Notes under the pieces: model-generated
Databases searched by the model: none
Told to the model about the DNA's origin: nothing
What the model saw: the letters and a program-made list of their open reading frames with translations, nothing else
Translations under genes and position numbers: made by a program
Shown here: piece by piece, positions 57,282 through 64,000 of the stretch
How positions within the stretch are numbered: position 1 is the first letter of the stretch
Layout of the letters: every line of letters begins with the position of its first letter
NCBI RefSeq assembly: GCF_000402035.1
Contig: NC_021287.1
Span: 2,108,001 to 2,172,000, forward strand
Direction: 5' to 3'
DNA from: Caballeronia insecticola
GTDB lineage: Bacteria > Pseudomonadota > Gammaproteobacteria > Burkholderiales > Burkholderiaceae
DNA: 64,000 bases

Positions 57282-57693
57282 TTATGCTTTCCCTCGGCTA
57301 ATCCGAAGTGCGCCTGGAGGCCATACGTCCTGCCAACGTATCGTGGTCCCCGTCGCCGTTCGCCGCGCGCGATGCTTCGCGTCGTCGTTGCTGCCGGCGC
57401 ACATCCTGTTTTTTTGTTTATCGATCTGATGATCCGCGTGCGCCGAAACAATCGTCGGCGCCGCGCACGGTAAACGTACTCCTGACGTCATACCAAACGC
57501 CCGCCATCAGATAGTGTTTTTCGGTCGCGACATAAAAGTTTGCGGAACCAATGCGGCGACACGCACACGTGAATGCTTATCAGGTGCGGTGCGGGGTGTC
57601 GGAGCGTGAAATTGCGTCGGACGACGCGAGGGAGCAATGTTGAGGACAGCGTGCGCGGCGCGCGGGGATGCGCGCCGCGTGATGATCAGGCGA
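57282..57693. other. intergenic region between the glycosyltransferase and a small secreted protein
   Basis: About 410 bases. A strong hairpin GCGCGGCGCGC / GCGCGCCGCG at 57653-57679 lies just past the small gene's stop and may terminate it. The rest holds only short, patternless open frames; nothing else is supported. Confidence 0.5.
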
Positions 57694-57963
57694 TCAGTTG
57701 GACCCGTCTTTCGGGCACTTCAGATTGCAGCCGTTGGGATCGCCGGAGTCGCCACGGCGGCGCATCGCCGACGAACCGTTCTGATACTTCTCCGACGGCG
57801 CGGACGCGGCGAACTGCATCTGCGGATGCTCATTCAGGCGGAACTGGTCTTGCAGCACGCCGCCCGGGACGCCCGGCGAATTCTGCGCGAAGGCGACAGG
57901 AACCAGATAGATCGCGCCTGCAACGAGCGCGGCGGAGGAACAGGCGAGCAATGACAATTTCAT
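57694..57963 (-). CDS. small secreted protein, 89 aa
   Basis: An 89-residue protein with a signal peptide (LSLLACSSAALVAGAIYLVPVAFA, cut before QN). The mature part is polar, with PGVPGGVLQDQFRLNEHPQMQF and a C-terminal NGCNLKCPKD that has two Cys able to pair. No known domain; function unknown. No clear ribosome-binding site. Confidence 0.5.
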   Translation of the reverse strand: MKLSLLACSSAALVAGAIYLVPVAFAQNSPGVPGGVLQDQFRLNEHPQMQFAASAPSEKYQNGSSAMRRRGDSGDPNGCNLKCPKDGSN

Positions 57964-58166
57964 GGCGGTTGTTTCGCGCGGCGGAACCGCGTCTCAAGCA
58001 GGTAAATTCGACGGCCTTGCAGCCCGGCGCAGAAGCATCAAAGCGCAGACTCGGGCCGACTCCGACTGACAGCAAGCCGTTAGGTTAACCCAATTCGCCG
58101 CCGATGGCAGTCCCGGACGCGCCCGATTCTCTTACCGCGCGTTTCCAGCGTCGCACGCGCGTCCGC

Positions 58167-59237
58167 TCAACCGCGCAAGCCTTCGTCGATATCGACGAGC
58201 GAGCCGCAACGCGCCGGATCGTAGCCTTCGAGATGCGCGACGCTGTCGGTGAAGCCCGCGCTGCGCAGAATACGCAACACGGACGAGAGGCGCGCTTCGT
58301 CGAGCCGCGCGCGCTCGCAGGCGAAGAAATAGTCCTCGTCGACGATCGGGATGAAATCGAGCGCGAAATGCTGCGCGGCCGGCTGCACGCCGAAGCCGAG
58401 ATCGGCCATGCCGCTCGCGACGAACGCGGCGATCGCCGAATGCGTAAGTTCGGTCGTTGCATAGCCGTTGATCTGATCCGGATCGACGCCGACCTGGCGC
58501 AGCGACAAATCGAGCAGCATGCGCGTGCCCGAGCCCGGCTGACGATTCACGAAGCGCACGTCGCCGCGCGCAAGATCGCGCAGGCCGGTAATGCGCTTCG
58601 GATTGCCCTTCGGCAGAAAGAGCCCCTGTTTGCGCCGCGTGAGACGGATCAGCTGATGCTTGTCCTGATCCAGATACGGCCGATAGATGTCGGCGCACGT
58701 CGAGCGGAATTCGCCGATCGGCAAGTGAAAGCCCGCCAGCTCGCATTCGCCGCGGGCGAGCGCGCTGACCGCCTCCGCGCTCTCGCGATACTTGATCTCG
58801 ACCGGCACGCGCTGTTCGCCAAGCGCGCGCACGAGCGTGGCGACCGCATAGCCGTGCGACGCGTGAATCCGCACTTGCGTGACGCCGCCCGCGAGACGCC
58901 GGTTCAGTTCGGCGGCAACGTCGTTGGCGACTGCCTGCAACGGCGCTTCGAGCCGCTCACCGCAGACGCGCTGCGCCCGCAGCACCGATTCGCCCAGTTC
59001 CGACAACACCGACCCGCGCCCGCGCGATTTCGTGATGAGCGCGCCGCCTAGCCGCGCCTCGATTTCGCGCAACAAACCCCACGCATGCCGATAGGACAAA
59101 CCCTTAGCGCTCGCGGCATTCGCGATACTGCCCGTCTGCGCGACAAGCTGTAAAAGCGGCACAACCGCGCTGAGACTGGTTTCCCGGCCATCGGCGTCCC
59201 GCAGGACCAGTTCGGCCCGGCATTCGACGTCAACCAT
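58167..59237 (-). CDS. ModE/LysR-like regulator of the formate dehydrogenase operon
   Basis: A 356-residue regulator divergent from fdsG. Residues about 25-85 form a ModE-type winged helix (GSIANAASAKGLSYRHAWGLLREI, then LSELGESVLRAQ). The rest is a periplasmic-binding-protein-like effector domain: QVRIHASHGYAVATLVRAL, ELAGFHLPIGEFR, FVNRQPGSGTRMLLDL and LGFGVQPAAQHFALDFIP. This combination fits substrate-sensing regulators of molybdoenzymes. Control of fdsGBA is inferred from location; formate or molybdate are possible ligands. GGAAGGGGGAG precedes the ATG at 59235-59237. Confidence 0.85.
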   Translation of the reverse strand: MVDVECRAELVLRDADGRETSLSAVVPLLQLVAQTGSIANAASAKGLSYRHAWGLLREIEARLGGALITKSRGRGSVLSELGESVLRAQRVCGERLEAPLQAVANDVAAELNRRLAGGVTQVRIHASHGYAVATLVRALGEQRVPVEIKYRESAEAVSALARGECELAGFHLPIGEFRSTCADIYRPYLDQDKHQLIRLTRRKQGLFLPKGNPKRITGLRDLARGDVRFVNRQPGSGTRMLLDLSLRQVGVDPDQINGYATTELTHSAIAAFVASGMADLGFGVQPAAQHFALDFIPIVDEDYFFACERARLDEARLSSVLRILRSAGFTDSVAHLEGYDPARCGSLVDIDEGLRG

Positions 59238-59365
59238 ATGCACTCCCCCTTCCTATTGCCAAGATATATCACGACGCCTATTGTTCTTATACAGGCTCGG
59301 CACCTGACATTATATCGACACAAATATGTACCAACAAAACATATGCCGAGCGAAGGAGGAGCCCC

Positions 59366-59854
59366 ATGACACACGAGCAGCTTTCCGCCGCTGCATCTGA
59401 AGAACTGGTACGCCGGCACGCAGTGCAAGGCGCGACCTTGATGACCATCCTGCACGCGATCCAGGACGAAACCGGCTACGTGCCCGAGACCGCCGTGGCG
59501 CCGCTTGCGCGCGCGCTGTCGCTGTCGCGCGCCGAAGTGCACGGCGTCATCACCTACTATCACCACTTCCGGTCCGCGCCGCCCGCGCACGTGACCGTGC
59601 AGCTGTGCCGCGCGGAAGCATGCCGCAGCATGGGCACGGAAGCCTTGAAGGATCACATCGAAGGACATACGGGTTGTCGTTTCGACAGCGGCCACGCGAA
59701 AGACACCGAGCTGGAATCGGTGTTTTGCCTCGGCCAGTGCGCGCTGTCGCCGGCGCTGATGATCAACGGCGAATTGCACGCTAAGGTCACGCCGGCGAAG
59801 TTCGACCGGCTGTACGCCGCGGCGCAGACCAAGGTCGCGGAGGTGACGGCATGA
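59366..59854 (+). CDS. fdsG: NAD-dependent formate dehydrogenase gamma subunit
   Basis: A 162-residue NuoE-like protein holding one [2Fe-2S] cluster: ligands in QLCRAEACRSMGTEAL and VFCLGQCALSPALMINGE (four Cys). It relays electrons from FdsA toward FMN in FdsB. Shine-Dalgarno AGGAGG is about 7 bases before the ATG. The fdsB start overlaps its stop by 4 bases. Confidence 0.94.
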   Translation: MTHEQLSAAASEELVRRHAVQGATLMTILHAIQDETGYVPETAVAPLARALSLSRAEVHGVITYYHHFRSAPPAHVTVQLCRAEACRSMGTEALKDHIEGHTGCRFDSGHAKDTELESVFCLGQCALSPALMINGELHAKVTPAKFDRLYAAAQTKVAEVTA

Positions 59855-61407
59855 CGCGCATTTACGTTCCGATCGATTCCGCCGCGCTCGCGCTGGGCGC
59901 GCAGGAAGTAGCCAATGCTGTCGCCTTCGAGGCGGAGAAACGCGGCCTCGACGTGCAGATCGTGCGCAACGGCTCGCGCGGACTGTTCTATCTCGAACCG
60001 CTCGTCGAAGTTGAAACGGCGGAAGGCCGAATCGGCTATTCGAACGTCGAAGCCGACGATGTCGCCGCACTCTTCGATGCAAACTTCCACGAAGGCGGCG
60101 CGCACGAGAAGAACGTCGGCATCGTCGACGAGATTCCGTATCTGAAGAATCAGCAGCGTCTCACGTTCGCGCGCATCGGCAAGACGGATCCGCTGTCCAT
60201 CGACGACTACGTCGCGCTAGGTGGCCTGGAGGGATTGCGCAACGTGCTCGACATGAACGGCGACGCGGTCGTCGCGGCGCTTATCGATTCCGGTCTGCGC
60301 GGACGCGGCGGCGCGGCTTTCCCGGCGGGCATCAAGTGGAAGACGGTGCGCGCGGCGTATGCGGACCAGAAGTACATCGTCTGCAACGCGGATGAAGGCG
60401 ATTCCGGCACGTTCTCCGATCGGCTGGTCATGGAAAGCGATCCGTACATGCTGATCGAAGGCATGATCATCGCCGGCGTGACCACGGGCGCGACCAAGGG
60501 CTACATCTACGTGCGCAGCGAGTATCCGCATTCGATCGCGACGCTCAATCGCGCCATCGACCGGGCGCGCGACGCGGGATGGCTCGGCGCGAGCGTGCTC
60601 GGCTCGTCGCATGCGTTCGACCTGTATGTGGCGAAGGGCGCGGGCGCGTATGTCTGCGGCGAAGAAACCGCGCTGCTCGAATCGCTCGAAGGCAAACGCG
60701 GCATCGTGCGTGCGAAGCCGCCGGTGCCGGCGCTCGTCGGTCTGTACGGCAAGCCGACGGTCATCAACAACGTGATTACGCTCGCGACCGTGCCGATCAT
60801 CTTCGCGAAGGGCGCGACGTTTTATCGCGACTTCGGCATGGGCCGTTCGCGCGGCACGCTGCCCTTCCAGATCGCAGGCAACGTGAAACAAGGCGGACTC
60901 GTGGAACTCGCGTTCGGCGTGACGCTGCGCGAACTGATCTACGAATACGGCGGCGGCACGGCAAGCGGCCGTCCTGCGCGCGCGGTGCAGGTCGGCGGCC
61001 CGCTCGGCACCTATCTGCCCGACAGTCAGTGGGACATTCCGCTCGATTACGAGGAATACGCGAAGGTCGGCGCGGTGGTCGGACACGGCGGGCTCGTCGT
61101 GCATGACGACACTTCGAATCTCGCCGAACTCGCGCAATACGCGATGCACTTCTGCGCGCTCGAGTCGTGCGGCAAGTGCACGCCCTGCCGCATCGGTTCG
61201 ACGCGCGGCGAGGAAGTCATCGCGAGGATCCGCGAAGGCGATACATCGGTGAAGCAGATCACGCTGCTGCGCGAACTATGCGACACGATGGTGTCCGGCT
61301 CGCTCTGCGCGATGGGCGGCATGACGCCGTTCCCGGTGATGTCCGCGCTCGATCACTTCCCCGAAGATTTCGGGCTGCCCCGCACGCCCGCACAGAAAGC
61401 GGCATAG
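59851..61407 (+). CDS. fdsB: NAD-dependent formate dehydrogenase beta subunit
   Basis: A 518-residue NuoF-like diaphorase subunit that reduces NAD+. N-terminal ~100 residues are thioredoxin-like. NAD/FMN site: GLRGRGGAAFPAGIKWK, CNADEGDSGTFSDRLVMESDPY, AGAYVCGEETALLESLEGKRG and KPPVPALVGLYGKPTVINNV. The [4Fe-4S] cluster lies in ESCGKCTPCRIGSTRG with SGSLCAMGG. Overlaps fdsG by 4 bases; fdsA follows after 15 bases. Confidence 0.95.
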   Translation: MTRIYVPIDSAALALGAQEVANAVAFEAEKRGLDVQIVRNGSRGLFYLEPLVEVETAEGRIGYSNVEADDVAALFDANFHEGGAHEKNVGIVDEIPYLKNQQRLTFARIGKTDPLSIDDYVALGGLEGLRNVLDMNGDAVVAALIDSGLRGRGGAAFPAGIKWKTVRAAYADQKYIVCNADEGDSGTFSDRLVMESDPYMLIEGMIIAGVTTGATKGYIYVRSEYPHSIATLNRAIDRARDAGWLGASVLGSSHAFDLYVAKGAGAYVCGEETALLESLEGKRGIVRAKPPVPALVGLYGKPTVINNVITLATVPIIFAKGATFYRDFGMGRSRGTLPFQIAGNVKQGGLVELAFGVTLRELIYEYGGGTASGRPARAVQVGGPLGTYLPDSQWDIPLDYEEYAKVGAVVGHGGLVVHDDTSNLAELAQYAMHFCALESCGKCTPCRIGSTRGEEVIARIREGDTSVKQITLLRELCDTMVSGSLCAMGGMTPFPVMSALDHFPEDFGLPRTPAQKAA

Positions 61408-61422
61408 AACAAGGAGACGAAC

Positions 61423-64000
61423 ATGTCCAACACCATCAACGGCTGCGGCTCCGGCAACTGCGCGTGCAAGAGCGCGGCCTCGGTGCAGCGCCGCGATCCG
61501 TTCGACGAAACCGATTACGGCACGCCGCTGCGTCACGCCGATATCGACGTCACGCTGGAAATCGACGGTCAGTCCGTCACGGTTCCGGCGGGCACGTCGG
61601 TGATGCGCGCATCGATCGAAGCCGGCGTGAACGTGCCGAAGCTGTGCGCTACCGACTCGCTCGAACCGTGGGGCTCGTGCCGCCTGTGTCTCGTCGAGAT
61701 CGAAGGCAAGCGCGGCTATCCGGCATCGTGCACGACGCCTGTCGAAGCCGGCATGAAAGTGCGCACGCAAAGCGACAAGCTGCAATCGCTGCGCCGCAAC
61801 GTGATGGAGTTGTACATCTCCGATCACCCGCTCGACTGTCTCACCTGCCCCGCCAACGGCGACTGCGAACTGCAGGACATGGCGGGCGTCGTCGGCCTGC
61901 GTGAAGTGCGCTATGGCTACGAAGGCGCGAATCACCTGAAGGACAAGAAGGACGAGTCGAATCCGTACTTCACCTACGATCCGTCGAAGTGCATCGTCTG
62001 CAATCGCTGCGTGCGCGCGTGCGAGGAAACGCAAGGCACGTTCGCGCTGACCATCGCCGGACGCGGCTTCGAATCGCGCGTGGCCGCGAGCGAGAACGTG
62101 CCGTTCATGGAGTCGGAGTGCGTGTCGTGCGGCGCGTGCGTGGCCGCGTGCCCGACCGCGACGCTGCAGGAAAAGACCGTCATCATGCTCGGTCAGGCCG
62201 AACATTCGGCGATCACCACGTGCGCGTACTGCGGCGTCGGCTGCTCGCTCAAAGCCGAGATGAAGGGCAACACCGTCGTGCGTATGACGCCCAACAAGAA
62301 CGGTCAGGCAAACGAAGGTCACGCGTGCGTGAAGGGCCGCTTCGCATGGGGCTACGCGACGCACAAGGATCGCATCAAGAAGCCGATGATCCGCGCGAAA
62401 ATCACCGATCCGTGGCGTGAAGTGTCGTGGGAGGAAGCGCTCAACTATGCGGCAAGCGAGTTCCGCCGCATCCAGGACAAATACGGGCGCGATTCGATCG
62501 GCGGCATCACGTCGTCGCGCTGCACGAACGAAGAAACGTATCTCGTGCAGAAGCTCGTGCGCGCCGCGTTCGGCAACAATAATGTCGATACCTGCGCGCG
62601 CGTGTGCCACTCGCCGACGGGCTACGGCCTCAAGACGACGCTCGGCGAATCGGCGGGCACGCAGACGTTCGCATCGGTCGAACAGTCGGACGTGATCATC
62701 GTGATCGGCGCGAATCCGACAGACGGCCATCCGGTCTTCGGCTCGCGTCTGAAGCGCCGCATTCGCGAAGGCGCGAAGCTGATCGTGATCGATCCGCGCC
62801 GCATCGATATTGTCGATACGCCGCACGTGAAGGCGCAGTATCACCTGCCGTTGCGGCCCGGCACGAACGTCGCGATGGTCAATTCGCTCGCGCACGTGAT
62901 CGTCACGGAAGGCCTGCTGAAGGAAGACTTCATCGCTGAGCGCTGCGAGTCGCGCGCGTTCGAACAATGGCGCGATTTCGTCGCGCGCGAAGAGAATTCG
63001 CCCGAAGCGATGGAAGCCGTCACCGGCGTGGCCGCGCAACAGGTGCGTGAAGCCGCGCGCGTCTATGCGCTCGGCGGCAACGGCGCGATCTATTACGGCC
63101 TCGGCGTCACGGAACACGCGCAAGGCTCGACCACCGTCATGGGCATCGCGAATCTGGCGATGGCGACGGGCAACATCGGCCGCGAAGGCGTCGGCGTGAA
63201 TCCGCTGCGCGGCCAGAACAACGTGCAGGGTTCGTGCGACATGGGCTCGTTCCCGCACGAGCTGCCGGGCTATCGTCATATCGGCGATGCCGCCACGCGC
63301 GCGCTGTTCGAGGAAGCATGGAACGCGCAACTGCAACCCGAGCCGGGCCTGCGCATTCCGAACATGTTCGATGCCGCCATGCACGGCACCTTCATGGGCC
63401 TCTATTGTCAGGGCGAGGACATCGTCCAGTCGGACCCGAACACGCAGCACGTGGCCGACGCGCTCTCGTCGATGGAATGCATCGTCGTGCAGGACATCTT
63501 CCTGAACGAAACGGCGAAGTACGCGCACGTGCTGCTGCCGGGCTCGACCTTCCTCGAAAAGGACGGCACCTTCACCAACGCCGAGCGACGCATCTCGCGC
63601 GTGCGCAAGGTCATGCCGCCGCTCGCCGGTCTTGCGGACTGGGAAGTGACGATCCGCCTGTCGCGCGCGCTCGGCTACGAGATGAACTACGCGCATCCGT
63701 CCGAAATCATGGACGAAATCGCGCGCCTCACGCCGACTTTCCATGGCGTCTCCTACGAACGCCTCGACGAACTCGGCAGCATTCAGTGGCCGTGCAACGA
63801 ACGCGCGCCGGACGGCACGCCGACCATGCACATCGACGAATTCGTGCGCGGCAAGGGGCGCTTCGTCATCACCAAGTTCGTGGCGACGCCGGAAAAGGTC
63901 ACGCGCAAGTATCCGCTGCTGCTGACCACGGGCCGCATCCTGTCGCAATACAACGTCGGCGCGCAGACGCGGCGCACCGAGAACTCGTTGTGGCATGACG
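61423..64000 (+). CDS. fdsA: formate dehydrogenase alpha subunit, 3' end beyond the window
   Basis: The first 859 residues of the large catalytic subunit; no stop is reached. N-terminus: a short Cys cluster (NGCGSGNCACKSAAS), then an NADH-dehydrogenase-like ferredoxin module with [2Fe-2S] ligands in KLCATDSLEPWGSCRLC, and [4Fe-4S] sites in PLDCLTCPANGDCELQ, KCIVCNRCVRACEETQG and ECVSCGACVAACPTA. The molybdopterin part starts at TCAYCGVGCSLKAEMKGN; the Mo ligand is Cys in NVDTCARVCHSPTGYGLK, so this is the cysteine and not the selenocysteine form. AAGGAG precedes the ATG at 61423. Confidence 0.93.
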   Translation, partial: MSNTINGCGSGNCACKSAASVQRRDPFDETDYGTPLRHADIDVTLEIDGQSVTVPAGTSVMRASIEAGVNVPKLCATDSLEPWGSCRLCLVEIEGKRGYPASCTTPVEAGMKVRTQSDKLQSLRRNVMELYISDHPLDCLTCPANGDCELQDMAGVVGLREVRYGYEGANHLKDKKDESNPYFTYDPSKCIVCNRCVRACEETQGTFALTIAGRGFESRVAASENVPFMESECVSCGACVAACPTATLQEKTVIMLGQAEHSAITTCAYCGVGCSLKAEMKGNTVVRMTPNKNGQANEGHACVKGRFAWGYATHKDRIKKPMIRAKITDPWREVSWEEALNYAASEFRRIQDKYGRDSIGGITSSRCTNEETYLVQKLVRAAFGNNNVDTCARVCHSPTGYGLKTTLGESAGTQTFASVEQSDVIIVIGANPTDGHPVFGSRLKRRIREGAKLIVIDPRRIDIVDTPHVKAQYHLPLRPGTNVAMVNSLAHVIVTEGLLKEDFIAERCESRAFEQWRDFVAREENSPEAMEAVTGVAAQQVREAARVYALGGNGAIYYGLGVTEHAQGSTTVMGIANLAMATGNIGREGVGVNPLRGQNNVQGSCDMGSFPHELPGYRHIGDAATRALFEEAWNAQLQPEPGLRIPNMFDAAMHGTFMGLYCQGEDIVQSDPNTQHVADALSSMECIVVQDIFLNETAKYAHVLLPGSTFLEKDGTFTNAERRISRVRKVMPPLAGLADWEVTIRLSRALGYEMNYAHPSEIMDEIARLTPTFHGVSYERLDELGSIQWPCNERAPDGTPTMHIDEFVRGKGRFVITKFVATPEKVTRKYPLLLTTGRILSQYNVGAQTRRTENSLWHD

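Noticed and set aside
61276..63996. Long minus-strand open frame (about 900 codons)
   Set aside because: Antisense shadow of fdsA, which has clear domain motifs on the plus strand.
1..64000. CRISPR arrays, tRNA genes, insertion sequences
   Set aside because: No regularly spaced repeats, no cloverleaf sequences other than tmRNA, and no transposase motifs were seen.

Overview
The window is GC-rich chromosomal DNA of a betaproteobacterium in the Burkholderiaceae, most likely Burkholderia sensu lato (Paraburkholderia or Caballeronia type). The call rests on gene order (rpsP-rimM-trmD-rplS; gyrA-DUF2059-serC-pheA-tyrA-aroA-cmk-rpsA-ihfB-lapA-lapB-ugd-hldA-hldD), the protein sequences, and a one-piece tmRNA. 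Species cannot be fixed from the sequence. I see no tRNA, rRNA, CRISPR array, transposase, integrase or replication origin. The sequence is mostly core genome with a few accessory-looking stretches.

Layout. 1-3.7 kb: end of an acyl-CoA thioesterase, a tiny lipoprotein, an ArsR-type regulator and a FecR/DUF6600-like exported protein. 3.7-7.7 kb: thyA and folA flank a sigma-54 activator (VpsR-like) and an AT-richer segment with inverted repeats, a possible sigma-54 promoter and a small unknown ORF. 7.7-14.7 kb: pmbA, darP, mog, orn, a Ste24-like M48 protease, rsgA, a DUF2007/zinc-ribbon protein and a CobD/CbiB-like membrane protein. 14.9-18.8 kb: Nudix hydrolase, the rpsP-rimM-trmD-rplS operon and a TM2 protein. 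18.8-22 kb: a radical SAM protein behind a near-ideal LexA (SOS) box and ending in a beta-clamp-like QLDLF motif, then an Lrp regulator divergent from dadA. 22-28.3 kb: acyl-CoA dehydrogenase, etfBA and the metNIQ methionine transporter. 28.4-38.5 kb: alpha/beta hydrolase, HDAC-like amidohydrolase, mltB, cysM, a ComEA-like protein, and an LPS block (hldD, hldA, ugd, lapB, lapA). 38.7-50 kb: ihfB, rpsA, cmk, aroA, tyrA, pheA, serC, DUF2059 and gyrA. 50.6-53.4 kb: an OmpA-family protein, ubiG, gph and ssrA. 53.4-58.1 kb: accessory-looking stretch with an exported PIG-L/lectin/FG-GAP protein, a family-4 glycosyltransferase and a small secreted protein. 58.2-64 kb: regulator and fdsGBA genes of a soluble NAD-dependent formate dehydrogenase; fdsA runs off the window.

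How the genes work together. Several physical groups match shared pathways: folate/dTMP (thyA, folA), aromatic amino acids and serine (aroA, tyrA, pheA, serC), heptose and acidic-sugar supply for LPS with its LapAB control (hldD, hldA, ugd, lapA, lapB), electron transfer from acyl-CoA oxidation (acyl-CoA dehydrogenase, etfBA), D-amino acid catabolism under Lrp (dadA), and formate oxidation to NADH (fdsGBA).

The strongest candidate for something under-described is the radical SAM gene at 18817-19956, because the SOS box and the clamp-binding-like tail independently point to DNA damage. Second are the multidomain PIG-L protein beside ssrA and the sigma-54 regulator with its flanking repeats. 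All calls come from reading the sequence; no database search was run.
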